DNA of 64,000 nt, taken from positions 7,637,047 through 7,701,046 of the forward strand of contig OU452221.1 of the NCBI GenBank assembly GCA_911728455.2. The letters are read 5' to 3'. The notes under the pieces were generated by a model. It saw nothing but the letters and a program-made list of their open reading frames with translations. It did no database searches and was not told the DNA's origin. Shown here one piece after another: positions 1-12,600 of the stretch. The position numbers were made by a program, and so were the translations under genes. Source of the stretch: Marthasterias glacialis (Eukaryota > Echinodermata > Asteroidea > Forcipulatida > Asteriidae). Each line of letters starts with the position of its first letter. The stretch's first letter is position 1.

Positions 1-1737
1 TGAGAAATTCACTCTTCAAATTCATTTCTAAGCCACTAACTTAGGATATAGCACATCCATTTCAATACCACAACGTCTAAATTAATATTTGTATGAGGGG
101 CATTAAAGCCAACACCAGCGCAAAGTATTCTATTTTTCTAGACAGGAGTGATACTTACTAAATTGACGAAAAGTCATTCACTTACCCAAAATGCAAGCAA
201 CCACAGAACTAGTACTAGTACTTGTGAAGCAACCCTCTGGATATCAAAACCACTTTCAGTTGTCTTCAAGCCAGCTGCCTAAATTCCCCAGTCAAGAAAA
301 GACTAGAAGAGTCTAGAAGTGAACACACTCCAAAATACTTTTTGATAAAGAACTCCTTCCTTTAAGGTTTAGAGTCTCCTCATGGAAGTAGAAATTAGTC
401 CCACCTGTGATGATAATCTTCTTAAGAGCCGTCAGAATAAACACCTATCTCTCTCCGTCTGGACTTTAAATCCACAGAAACAAAAAATGTGCCCGATTTG
501 TTTCACCCCGATGGGCGAGCCAGAACTGGATTCATTTCATACCAAATATTCCCATGGTGCTTTTATTGAAACTCCAAAAAGGAATGCCCTTGAAAGCTCT
601 GAAAGGAATTCTAAAGCTGAAATCATTCGGGTGGAAAAGCCTTTGTCCGCAAGTATGCATTGACACTTGTGTGTGTATGTATGCAGTTTTCTCTACAGAG
701 TGGGTACACCCCGTTTTCAATAATGGTTTTATGAGTGGTGGTGAATAGGCTGTTCCACTTGAACGGGGGCGTAGGCTAAATTTGTAATTATCCCAAAATG
801 AAAGCAAGTCACGTCTGCTTCAGATTCGGAAAAGCAAATGACACAATTGGGATGACATAACTGGTTGGATCTTTCACAAGTAGATACACGTACAGTGTAT
901 GTAAAGTTAAAGTTTGTGTAAGTTGCACAATGGTAATTATATGTTTTTTTCCAGAAGGGGTCAGAGATAATGATTTGCCGAGTAGTTAGGTCCCACAAAT
1001 ACTCAGCCCATTAAAGGTGTTTTACAGCATTGGTGTTTGGAAGAGTAAATCAAGTTTTATCCTCTACACATTTTTCTATAAACGTACCATTTTAAGAAAC
1101 CTGTGAAAATTTCATCAAAAACAGGACTGAAAATACTTTCTTTCTTTTTTTTCTTTTTTTTGGGGGGCAGAGATTTAGTGCATAGTCATGCATGCTTATT
1201 TTGATTGTTGCAATCGAATTAAGCATTTTTAGGGTCTTCATCCTTGAAAGTATTCCAGACGGAAGTATTTCTCTGGAGGATTGGTACTGGTATGAACTTT
1301 ATATTTAGTGAGATGTCAGATTGAAAGTGATAATTGTCTTTCCAGATAACTGCCAATCCTGTAATTTGTCTGAACTCTTGGATAGCAAAAAATATTAGAA
1401 AAATGTTGAATTGTTGTCCCATCAGTAATAAATACCTGCAGGGTTTCAATGTTCTAGTAAACTGTCTTAGAATTTACATATAAATGGTATCCCGTGTAGT
1501 TTTCCCGATGCGTAAAATTCTCACTCCATACCACTGTCTTCATATTTTCACAACAAACACACAAATTGAACTATTGAAACACTAATGTACATGACCTTGC
1601 CACTTCATTTCAACTGGCAAAGTCAGCTCTGTTTTGAGTCATAAAACTACACGCTTCACGAACCAAGAAAAATTATACTACACCAATGAAAAAAAACTTA
1701 GTTACAGAGAAAACCTTGCTTAACACATGCTGAGCTC
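1..1737. other. No supported gene; AT-rich intergenic DNA
   Basis: Short open frames occur on both strands, the longest at 382-663 with a CPIC motif. None shows splice context, codon bias or a family I recognise. No clear repeat structure was seen. Confidence 0.5.
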
Positions 1738-1924
1738 AGTTTCATAGAGCTGATAAAGCAGCAAATACTGCTTAACGATTTTCTGCTCAGCAAAAATTAG
1801 CAGGATACCGGTCACAGATGGTACGAGTGACTTGGCATTTTGGCTGGTAACCTTATTCTGGTAAGCATAATTTTGTTGTGCTTAGCAAATTTGTGTGCCT
1901 AAGCAGCTCTATGAAAATAGGCCG
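1738..1924. mobile_element. MITE-like family A copy (TTTCATAGAGCTG ends)
   Basis: This copy runs from TTTCATAGAGCTG to its inverted form AGCTCTATGAAA. The interior is shared by the family: CAGTCACAGATGGTAC-like block, GGCTGGTAACCTTATTCTGG, and GCATAATTTTGTTGTGCTTAG. At least nine copies of the family lie in the window. Confidence 0.8.
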
Positions 1925-3119
1925 TGTTCAGATTCAAATCCCCATTTAAGTTGTAGCTGGGAATGTCAAACAAACTTTAATCTTTTGAAACGAACTGTTC
2001 ACACCGCACATGCAGAAATTCACAGTCACTTTTATTGTACTATGCCGGTGTCAAATTGTCATCCGGCACAAAAGCAAGCCAACAAAAGCAATGGCAATGA
2101 CCTAGGAGTTTATTGTCACAAAGTATGTGTTCTTGCACTCCTGTAGTAAGCTAGCCTAGGAGGTTGGATTATTGTAAAGAAAAATATGCAGCTTGCCGTC
2201 AGTCTGTTCCGATAGTTCCTCGAAAAACAAATTGATCTCAAAAGTAACTTATGAAAGGGTTTCAGAAGAGTTATTCCAAATATTTTCAGTAAGGAATATT
2301 CAGCCAAAAATTGTTGGATAAATATTTTATTTTACTCATTGATGAGTCATACATTATTGTATGTGTAAGTCATTTTAACACTTGATCATACAAGTGTGTA
2401 AACAATTAAAGAAGACAATATTTTTCTTTTCTCCCTTGCCATTTCTGGCATTTTATTAGTCATCGTTTATTAGCATTTAATTCTAATTATACAATACAAA
2501 CAAAACAAAACAAAACAAAAAGGAAAAGAAGAAACTATCAATTAATGTCGTATTTATTTTATTTTAATGTAGTAGCAAACAATCCTCTAATTCAAACTCT
2601 CTAAATGTAAAAGAGTGAAAAACTGCACAGGTTATCCGCTATACCACTCTTGCAAAGAGCCATATGGCGGACAATTCTTTTTATAGTGAAAGACATGTAT
2701 TTTTGACTTGAATCAGAGTGAAGTTTGCTCCAATTCCATTAAAAAAGGGTGATGCACTCTTGCCCCCCCCCAATGAGATTCAAAAAAATGCACAAATGAA
2801 TGGTTCGATACATTAAATAGCTCCCCAAAGTCTGCCCTTACCCCCCCCCCCCCCAAATAGAAATGTAAAGTTACGCCACTGAGAACAACTCATTGATTAG
2901 TATAACTAGTGTATATTAGATAAACCTGAGATCAGAAAGAAACAAAAAAAAAACCTTATACATGTTAGCCAATTAGAAGAGTTTTAAATTTATATTGATA
3001 ACAACAAAACAAAATAAAACAGTTTTGATAACAATACAAACTTAATAACAACTTAAAAATTGGTACAAATAATGTATAGAGAAACCCTGAGATTAGGAAG
3101 AACGAAAATTAACCTTGTA

Positions 3120-3540
3120 AATATTTCCCCGTTAGATAAGTTTTAAATTTAAATTTGAATAAGGATGTATTCGGTATATTTCTAAGAGAGGTATTCAAAG
3201 AATTCCACAGCTTGGGGCCTTCATGTTTGACACCTTTATTAGCGAGTGAGGTATAGAAATAAGGATGACGAAATTCGTAACACTGTCTAGTGTAGTTATG
3301 GTGAATATCTGATTTTTACTGAACATTGAACAGATAGCATTAGGCAGTTTTTGGTTGTAAAGCTGGTGCATAAAAGACCCAAGCCGTAGATTATAAATAT
3401 TGACTTGAAGTGTTTTAAATTAATCACTCTGGCTAATAATTCTAAGGGACCTTTTCTAAAGCAATTCTATTGATTTTAAATAATCCACAATCACCCCCAT
3501 GCTAAGATGCCATAACTAATGCATGGCAAAAATAATACAT
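3120..3540 (-). pseudogene. LINE reverse-transcriptase C-terminal fragment, frameshifted
   Basis: Read on the minus strand, one frame gives HEGPKLWNSLNTSLRN and then FKFKFKTYL. This is the GPxLWNSLP...FKxxLKxYL tail found at the end of many non-LTR reverse transcriptases. The upstream part continues in another frame, so the copy is broken. No endonuclease or catalytic YxDD region is present. A related direct repeat of about 100 bases (near 2900-3000 and 3066-3160) flanks it. Confidence 0.55.
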
Positions 3541-4021
3541 TGCAGCGGCCTAGCCAAGGGAGGGAGGAGCACGCCCCCCCCCCCAGGTGCCCCCATGGAA
3601 AAAAAAAAATGAAGACAAAAAAACGGTTACATGAAAAAAACAAGTATTATTGTTTTGTTTACTCTGAGAAAGGTTGTTACAACTGACAATGTATCACCTG
3701 TCGACGGATAGTGTAATCGGTTAGAAATTCTGCTACAAGTTCACTATCATTCAATTTGTGATACATTATTGGTTGGTGATATGTTATCCGTTGGCATCTA
3801 CATTATCAGTTGTGACAAAGGTTCATTTTACAAAATATTATACTTGTGAGTAAAATATAACTTATAAGTTCTGGCAAAGCCATATTGCAATGGAAAAAGC
3901 ACACCGAGTGGGAATAACCAGTGGCTATCATGAATTAAATAATATGCGGAATACCGTAGCCACAAACTCCCTGGGAATCCAACAGATAAGGAACCTTGGG
4001 TTCCTGCGTACATTGCTTTAA

Positions 4022-4378
4022 AGCCCCAGCTCAACATTGGCAAACTCACTGTAAATGCTTCCATTCTTTGCATAAATCAAGATATTTGTAATGAAACCAA
4101 CCTGTGAAAATGTCAGCTCCTTTCGTTGTTTCATTTGCGAGAGAACGGTAAAAAATGCATTCAGCATTTTTGTACGCATTCCTATAGGTAGGGTTTTCGT
4201 CTCACTGAGACGAAAACTAATTTTGGAACTTATTTCAATGATTATTTTAAAACGATAACACTTCAGGCAGAAACATTTCAAGGAAAGTTTTCTACCGTCA
4301 TTAACTTTATACCATGTAAGGTATATGTAAATCTGTGAACATTTATGTTTTTCTTCATACCAATGTTGAGCTGGGGCT
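4022..4378. mobile_element. TTAA-flanked MITE, family B
   Basis: A perfect 19-bp terminal inverted repeat, AGCCCCAGCTCAACATTGG, bounds 357 bp. TTAA lies directly outside both ends (4018-4021 and 4379-4382). A TTAA target duplication is typical of piggyBac-type transposition. There is no transposase, so this is a non-autonomous element. A second copy lies at 23329-23650. Confidence 0.85.
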
Positions 4379-4456
4379 TTAAAAAGTAATGTGAGTTCTA
4401 CATTTGAATACATATGAAACTTGCACGTTCTATTTCGTACATCAAAAGTCTCTTCT

Positions 4457-4650
4457 GGGCCACATTTCATCTGCTTATTTTAAGCACAAAAAGTAGCTGA
4501 GCACAAAACCGTTGTGCTTACCAGAATAAGGTTACCAGCCAAAACACCGTTTGTCAACATGTACCTTCTGTGACTGGTGTCCTGCTCATTTTTGCTGAGC
4601 AGAAAGTTAAGTAATATTTTCTGCTTAAGCAATTCTATGAAATTGGGCAC
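4457..4650. mobile_element. MITE-like family A copy, opposite orientation
   Basis: Same block order as the 1738 copy but reversed: ACCAGAATAAGGTTACCAGC, then TGTACCTTCTGTGACTGG, ending AATTCTATGAAATTGGGC. It abuts a further partial copy. Confidence 0.8.
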
Positions 4651-4787
4651 AAAACAGTTGTGCTTACCAGAATAAGGTTACCAGCCAGATTAGTGTATCA
4701 TGTACCATCTGTGACTGGTTTCCTGCTTTTTTTTTTGCTCACTCCCCAGCAGAATATTAATAAGGCAGCGCTGTGAAATTGGTCCCT
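4640..4787. mobile_element. MITE-like family A, partial tandem copy
   Basis: Begins inside the end of the preceding copy and repeats TGTGCTTACCAGAATAAGG and GTACCATCTGTGACTGG. It ends at GTGAAATTGG. It is shorter through an internal loss. Confidence 0.7.
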
Positions 4788-4788
4788 A

Positions 4789-4910
4789 GGGTGGATTTCA
4801 CAAAACTAGTCCTAACTTATAACTAGTCCTACAAGTTACTAGTTACTAGGACTAGTTACTCATCCTAACTCGAGATAAGACTAGTCCTAGTGCTTTGTGA
4901 AATCCACCCC
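4789..4910. mobile_element. Family C fold-back MITE (GTGGATTTCACAAA ends)
   Basis: The terminal inverted repeat GGGTGGATTTCACAAA / TTTGTGAAATCCACCC bounds about 120 bp. The interior is made of overlapping CTAGTCCTAA / TTAGGACTAG words and can fold almost completely. Confidence 0.8.
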
Positions 4911-4922
4911 TGGTCTTCTATC

Positions 4923-5176
4923 AAGATTTTTACATTACAAGAGCAATTTTGCCAGTATTTTTAACATTGCACAAACTTGAGCAATTTGCAACAAATATCT
5001 CTAGGTAAGATTTTTACATTACAAGAGCAAATTAGCCAGTATTTTTAACACTGCACAAACTTGAGCAATTTGCAACAAATATCTCTAGGTAAGATTTTTA
5101 CATTACAAGAGCAAATTAGCCAGTATTTTTAACATTGCACAAACTTGAGCAATTTGCAACAAATATCTCTAGGTAA
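4923..5176. repeat. Three tandem copies of an 84-bp unit
   Basis: Units start at 4923, 5007 and 5091, each running from AAGATTTTTACATTACAAGA to ATATCTCTAGGT. They differ by only a few bases, so the array is young. Confidence 0.9.
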
Positions 5177-5221
5177 GTCTAAAAGCACTTACTAACCTTG
5201 GTGGAAAGGAAACTCAATTAC

Positions 5222-5375
5222 TGTGGCGTGTCTCCGCCGAGCAGATAAGAACACCGGACCCAAGCTCTGGTGTTTCTGATCAACAGAGTGTGAGTTCGAG
5301 TCCTGGTCATGACACTTGTGTCCTTAAGCAAGACACTTAACCATTATTGCTGCGGTCTTCATATGGGACGTAAAA
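5222..5375 (+). mobile_element. tRNA-derived SINE, family S1, truncated
   Basis: The head GGCGTGTC...GAGCAGATAAGAACACCGG and the B-box-like GAGTTCGAGTCCTGG are followed by the S1 body TTAAGCAAGACACTTAACCA. The 3' half seen at 61797-62200 is missing. Confidence 0.7.
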
Positions 5376-5929
5376 ACGTAATGCTATGCGTACTCCATTG
5401 TAGATGCATCCCATACAGACATAGCAGCAAATGCTGGTGCAGGACATTTATGAAATTGACCTGAAATGGATTGCTGTATAAACTCTGTAAAAACCAAAAA
5501 GAAATGCTCAGCAATACTGAAGATAACGCACACTGGAATGTTTTGGATAGATAGTACATAGTATAATCATACAAACAAATAGTACACTCAAATATCTGGT
5601 GACCCAAAACATTATTTAATACTTTACTTTCATATAGCTTGTGGTATTTTTTCTAGTTTTTTTTTAATTTGTGTGTCCATACTGACATGAGAACATTGCA
5701 CTTTTTAGTTTGGCTCCATGATTATATGAAAATCATATGAATTTTGGTAAAATAAAATTTGTGTTACATTCCATAGATTTAATATGTGTACATAAATAAG
5801 ACCAACACAAGGCATCATATGGCTTCATATAAGTACATGTAAAGGTGTGTTTACAGGACTTTTATGGTTAAATACTTGTACATAGACCGATCCATTAAGT
5901 CCCGCCTACCATGCAACTGCCTTAACATT

Positions 5930-6120
5930 AAAAAACAAAAATTTACCAAGTAAATTTCTTAAGCTGACTGTCCATAAAAAAACCTCAAAAGTTGTATATT
6001 AACCACTTTATTAGAAGTCTAGTTGCATCTGGTTTACCACACTATTTCTATAGTTTGACCCCCAATCTACCCCCAAAGGGCGACCTCTTGCAGTCAAAAA
6101 TAAGGCCTATTGCAGCGGTG
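5930..6120. repeat. Dispersed repeat, also at 21960-22140 in reverse
   Basis: Shared blocks include AGTCTAGTTGCATCTGGTTT, ACACTATTTCTATAG and GGGCGACCTCTTGCAGTCAA. The reverse copy lies in POLR1G intron 3. No terminal repeats were found. Confidence 0.65.
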
Positions 6121-6692
6121 GTTCGGTTGCGGCCACACACACGTATCAAGGAGATTTTGAGAAAATCCTGAGAAATCACATGCCTGTCTATTACTTCTTT
6201 GTCTGATGGTGCAATCCTGGCAATAGATCAACTCAATCTATCCTCTTGGTAAGTAAATCATGCTCGGGGCATCGGAATGTACATTTTGCACTGTAATGAA
6301 GCCCTACCGTCCTAAATTGGTACAGACCTGGAATTTCATTTTTTGAGAGAAGCCGTTCTCATTTTGCCAAGGGCACTTCCATTTGAAAATCTTAAAGTCC
6401 ATGGGGAAACTGTTGGAGGGGCACCAAGGCCAAGACCAGGGGCAATAGACGCCATAGCCTGTGTGGTGTACGTGTAATTCTGGGCCTGTTGGTGTATTTT
6501 AGGCAAAGATTCAATGCTATGAGAATGTAATACGCTGAACAGTGGCAACTACAACTGTCTTTGGACTGCACTGAACGCAAATACCGATGACATATTCACA
6601 GATTTTCCTGAATATTGTACTCGGCACCCTTGGTCTCAGCAAACAATAAACCTGGTCAAGCTCTGAAGAGTTTGGAGCCCAAGAAGGAACAA

Positions 6693-9600
6693 TCAGTGGG
6701 AAGCCCTAGAGACAAAATCTCTCATTTCGTTGATGATCTCCTCTCTGGAGGCACCTAGCACCTTGTGATGCTGCCTGGGTCTCATCAATGACTGTTTCAA
6801 CTGCCTATGCATTCCCGGCTTGGGGTCTAGCTTCTCCAGGTCCTCTATACTCTTCAGTGGGTGATCTGAGGGGGAGGTTGGGAGTCCAAGAGATCTCAAG
6901 ACGTCGCTGGGGAATTTGCCGTAGTGAGCCGTGGAGCAGAGGATGAGAGGGCGATCTATGGGTCTGAGGCGGTCGGCGACCGTCTTGGCCACCGCCGTGT
7001 GGGGGTCCATCAGATACCCTGATGAGGAAGATAAAAAAATGTCTTGTCAGAACAGTGAGTTGACATAATGATATGTTGCAATCACGTTTTTTTCTGCAAC
7101 TGCAATAAAGTCGGATTTTGTTAACAATTCCTAGGGGTAAGCACAAGAACTAATGGGTTGAGATACCAAGGTGTTGCAAGGACTGATTTAAATTTATGAC
7201 CGTTTTAAAATTTAGTGATAAACCCTTACACTGATGTGTGATAAGCACTGTATACTCAGTGCTTTCCGAGTCATGCAGAAAAAAAATTACCACAGGCTAC
7301 TAGAGTGGGATTTGAACCCATGACCCCCTGCATTCTAGAGCAGACGTCTTAAACGCTAGACAACAGAGTGGTCCAGTGATGAGAGGCCGGTTCGAATCCT
7401 GTAACAAACAGTGCAGGTCTTTCGTGTATTCAAACATTTCAGGGAACTTTAGGTTCCCATGTACATTGCTTTAATGTGTAAGGAAAACAAAATCAGGTGT
7501 GGGTTTCACAAAGCGCTAGGACTAGTCTTATCACGAGTTAGGAGGAGTAACTACCGGTAGTCCTAACTTATAGGACTAGCCATAAGTTAGGACTAGTCCT
7601 AAGTTTGGACTAGTTTTGTGAAATCCACCGCAGGTACTTTAACAAGGCCAACTCTCAAATACGTGCGAGACTTGTATGGTCTGTTAGCAGTAAGAACCAC
7701 AAAATAATTGGTTTGTTAATTGCACCGAGAATAAGTAATATTATATTAGTTTTACCCTTACACCAATGTGTAATAGGCACTGTATACTCAGAGCTTTCCG
7801 AGTTCTGCAGAAAAGAAACTCCACAGGCTACTCAGATGAAGCCTTTATAAAATCCAAGCAACCTCAGATATCTTTGATTGGAGCTGGCTACTTTGTTTCT
7901 TTGAGGAAGTTAGGCCGTGTCCGAATTGCACCATGCACCATGCACCATGCACTGAAGTATAATGCACCATGAACTGAAGTATAGTACATCCTTAGCAACA
8001 CCCTTAGCAACAGTCGTAGCCATAGCCATCAATTCGGATATGGCCTTACATTCTCATAATGGCTTACCTGTTTGTGTGAACGTATTCTTGATGGCGGCTG
8101 AATATTCTGCTTCTTTGCAGTAATCTGCGACAAGCCCAAAATCATCTTGGAGTCGCTCTAGAATCTGACAGTGTAGTAGAAGTCAAGCGAAGAAAACAAA
8201 TGCTAAGTTTTCATCTCCACAGCAGATTCGATATAAGTCAGTGCCACATAGTGCTCCAAGGATATTACAGGAACCCTAATTTATACCCTAGACTCTCGCA
8301 GGTAGTCTTATTCCCACAGGCCTGTCTGTAAATCACGTCTTACCCAAATAAAATTGTTAAATTGTCATCTATTTAAATAACAATAATACCATAAACACAA
8401 CTGGCTCAGCAATGTGTGGTCTTTTTCACAATTTGGCTAACAGTAATTACAGGAAAATTATGACATTAATTTTTAAAAGAAATGCATTTGTAATAATCAT
8501 GTTTATATCAAAGCAATTATGCTTAAGAGTGGTTTTTGAGTACTTACGTGAGGAGAAACTCTGAAGTAATTTTGTTTTCCCAGCTGCTCAAAACATCGGT
8601 TAACCTCGGCACCATCACCATCAGTAACAAGATACAAAAACCTGTACCCAAACAAGAGGAACAAGTACACTGTATTTGACAAGTTGTTAACAAAGAGATC
8701 ACAGAGAATATCAAGGAAATGAAATGGAAGATAGGCAGGACACTTAATAGCAAGAAGGCAAGACAACAGATGGACCAAGAATTGGCTTTTTTTTCCTTTT
8801 TTCTTTGTTTTGTTTTATAAAGCCCGGTTCATACTTCACGCGAAGCGAATTTGAAGTCACAAATTCACGATGAACACCTCGCTCAAGTTGAACTGTGTTG
8901 AATTTTTTTCGTGAAATTCGCTGTGAACGTAGGAGAGTGACGTCAAATTGGCATCGCATTTGCATTCGCGTGAAGCGGGCTTAACTTTGATCAGTTTTGA
9001 ATGTGAAGAGCTTGTTTCTTTAAAAATCATATTTTGTGTGTGTCAACTCAGCCTTTCTACTTAACTGCATTAGTCAGCCGGGGGGAAACCCAGTCCCATG
9101 GTGTGACAGAATGACAGCATGACAGCATGGCAACCAAGGACAGGCAAGCTAAGAAGAGAAAGACAAATAAGGAGACGGAGAGATGAAATCGCCACATATT
9201 TATGGCAACATGGAGTAGAAGGACAAGTGACAGAAGAGACATGAAAATTGCTGGAGGAGGGCTTCATCCAACAAGATAAGACAAATACAGCCTGACGATG
9301 ACGATGATGGTGATTATTATTATATGTTTCTGGTAATGAAACCAAGGATGCCTCGAAAGCAAACTTAATCACTGAAGCGCGGAAGCCGGAGGAAACCTGT
9401 AGATAAGGATGCTTGCTATCGGAACCAGAAACACCGGGGTAAACCCCTACTCTTCCACGATAAGTGTTCTGGGTTCTTTTACATGCACTACCCATCCTAG
9501 TACATGGGACCTACGGCTTAACGTCCCATCCGAAGGACAAGGCATTAAAGCAATTATGGTTAAGTGTCTTGCTCAAGGACACAAGTGTTGCGACTGGCCA

Positions 9601-12600
9601 GGCCGGGATACGGACCCACTTACCCACATTCTGTAAACTACAGAACTTTAGTTTGGCGCACTAGGCGGCCCTGACACTATATGATGATGATGATGAATGG
9701 GACATCATTGGTTTATACACAGTTGGTTGTCAGAAGACGACAGTCATTCTAACCACCTCCTTTTAAAATAAATACAAACAACAAACCAAATTTCATTGAA
9801 TTTGGGAAAACAAATTCAGTTAAGATTCAGTTAAGACATTTCCTATACAGTTTGTAAAAACTTGCATAAGTTATGGTGACCATTAGCCCTATAGAGGACT
9901 CTTCCTCTGTGCAGGGATACAGAGTCCTAGCTGTGAGGGCCAGTTTCTGGAGTGGAAAAATTTCAGAGCTCCATAATTCTGTAAGAAGCTACTAAATCTC
10001 GCTGGATTAATATTCAATGGCCGCACACAATTTTTGGCAGTGGGTTTTGGACGTCAGATGTTCCTCATAAATCTGTCATTTTCGGGAATTAATTCAGCAC
10101 TCTTACAGGTAAGATTTGAATTATGGAGTTCTGAAATTTTTCCGCCCCAGAATTGGGCCCTCATGTCCAGGACGTCAGTGTAGTATTTATACGATAGTGA
10201 AGGCCTCCAGCGCCAGGTTACCGTATGAGCAACCACATTACCTTTCCAGATTGGAGGACTTGAGTATATCAATAGCAGGTGCCATGGTAACATGCAAATG
10301 ACGGTGTCGAAGGTCATAGCAGCCTGTCTGAATAAACTCAGTCAAGACGTTGTTTTCATTTGATGCACAGATGAACTTGCGGAAGGGAATTCCCATTGAC
10401 TAACAAAACAAGATGCATACATTTTTGTTGTTATTCTTTTGTAGTTGAATTACTTCATTTAATGCCATGATTTAAAAAAAAAAAAGGAAAATGTACATAT
10501 GGTCTGGTTCTTTTTTATGTAACGTTTTTTGGTGCTACAATAATTACTTGAACTCTGGGAACTCAACATTCTTATTTAATCTCCTATAAATCCTGTATAA
10601 CGTTATTCCATTATAAGCCGCACTCCAGCACTTAAACTGGCTCCAACATTTACCAGAAGTCCATAAGAAATGCATTGAGCTACTTCTGTCTTTTGAGGAT
10701 TTACGTATGAAATAAGTAGTTTTTGGACTTGCCCTTTGCATATATTTTGCAAAGTCTCGAGGTTTTCTCAGAGGACTGTTGGGTTGGCGTAGTGGTTTCT
10801 TTCCTAGCCTTCCACCTCTAGGACCCTGGTTCCATTTCCACCGGGGGGCACTATGTGGATCGGGTTTTCAGTCCCTAACTCAATCATGTTGGTGTTCCCT
10901 AGTTTATTTCTTTGGGGTTTTCCTCCCATATCTAAAATTTCTTCCTTGTCTTCTCTCCATGGGATTCGTGGCTAGTATAGTGATTAAGTTCGCTTTCCTG
11001 AGAATCCTTGGCTTCACAACCAGAATTAATAAAATAAAATAATCAGTTTCTGTCATAAGAAATGCCTTAGAACAATGAGTTGAGTAGTTTTGTAAAACTA
11101 AACACAGACACATACCAGCTTTGGAGCCAGAAGTAGAAAAACCTATGCACCTAAAGCAGATGTGCATGCCTATGACATACCAACAGGATTGAGCACAAAG
11201 CTTGATCTCAGATTATCCTCTTAATTTTGTTTCCTTACCTTGGCATAAATGGCAGCCAGTATATTCCCAAAGTTCCCCGTAGGGATGCAGATGTCGCACT
11301 CCTCCCCCATCGATATCACCCCTCGTTGTGCTAAGTCCAGATACGCAGATGCGTGATGCACCACTTGGGGCACTAAGCGCCCCCAGTTGATGGAATTGGC
11401 CGCACTCAATTGCACTCCATGACTGGCCAGTAGACTGTCATTTAGAGCGACGTCATTGAAGATTCCCTTGATGGCTGTTTGGCAGAAATCAAAGTCACTC
11501 TCCACACCTGTTGAGTTGAATTTGCTTAATATGATCTTGTTTCTTATCAAGTGCCTTTAGTGACTTGAAAATGGAAGGAAAGTCATTACTGGCAAACTCT
11601 TACAACGATTTTATCAGAAAAGCCAAGATGCCCTTTTGAAATGGACATTCCGTAACAATTTTGTAGAGTTTGCCGTCTCTTGTCCAACAAAAAGCATCTG
11701 CCATATTATCACCTGCATAAAATGAAATCTTTGTATCGTCTGAAATGAGATGATCACGACACGATAACATTGCAAGCCTTTATGCTGAGGGTTTGTATCG
11801 TTGCACAAAGTCTGTTACTGTGTTTTTGGACGAACTTACCCACAACATGTACATTGGTCCCAGTGGCTGCCGTCATGAGTGATTTCTGTACTTCACTGAT
11901 GCCATCCTCGGGGTACAAGACCATCACCATACTACCGCTTGAGCCTACATCAGTGTTTAAACCAAAGCAAGAAATCACCGTGAAATGAATAAAAAAACAT
12001 CAGTCGTGTTGTCCCTGTATTTGTTACTTTACAGGGCCGAAAAGGACAGGAATTAAAGGTCTCCACAGGGGATCTCTAAAGAGGTGGATGCGCCACAAGG
12101 AATTTTTAAAAGTTTTTGGGAGGATATCAACAAGGAGTGAATGGGTGCCTGTGATGGTAGAGATTGTTGATGTGAATGACTGGCAAACTGTGCGCCAATT
12201 TGGCTGCCGGTGCTGCATACTCCTAAAGAGTTCAGATGGTTTCAGGAATGCTTAGGGCCCGATGGAGTGGGGTAATATAAGTGCTTGGCTTGAAAAAAAA
12301 GCGTTTACTGATCACACATTGTTATTCATGTTAACTACAGGGACAAAGGAAAGCACAATAGCAGTCTCCACAGGGATGCAATTTAAAAATATGTGAACAA
12401 ACTGCCTCTCTTAGTGAAAGCTTTTATCCTGTTATGTTCCTTAACGCACAATCTTCAATGTTTGTCTTGAATTGTAACTTTCCTTTAACTTGCCATAACA
12501 TACAAAGAGAGGGTATGAAATAGTCATTTTTAAAACATGATAAGGTTGTACTTATTATTTGTGTTTTTGCCTATACACCGATGTGTGTTAAGCACTGCAT

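Noticed and set aside
382..663. 93-codon open frame with a CPIC motif
   Set aside because: No second Cys/His pair, no splice signals and no recognised family; length is within chance.
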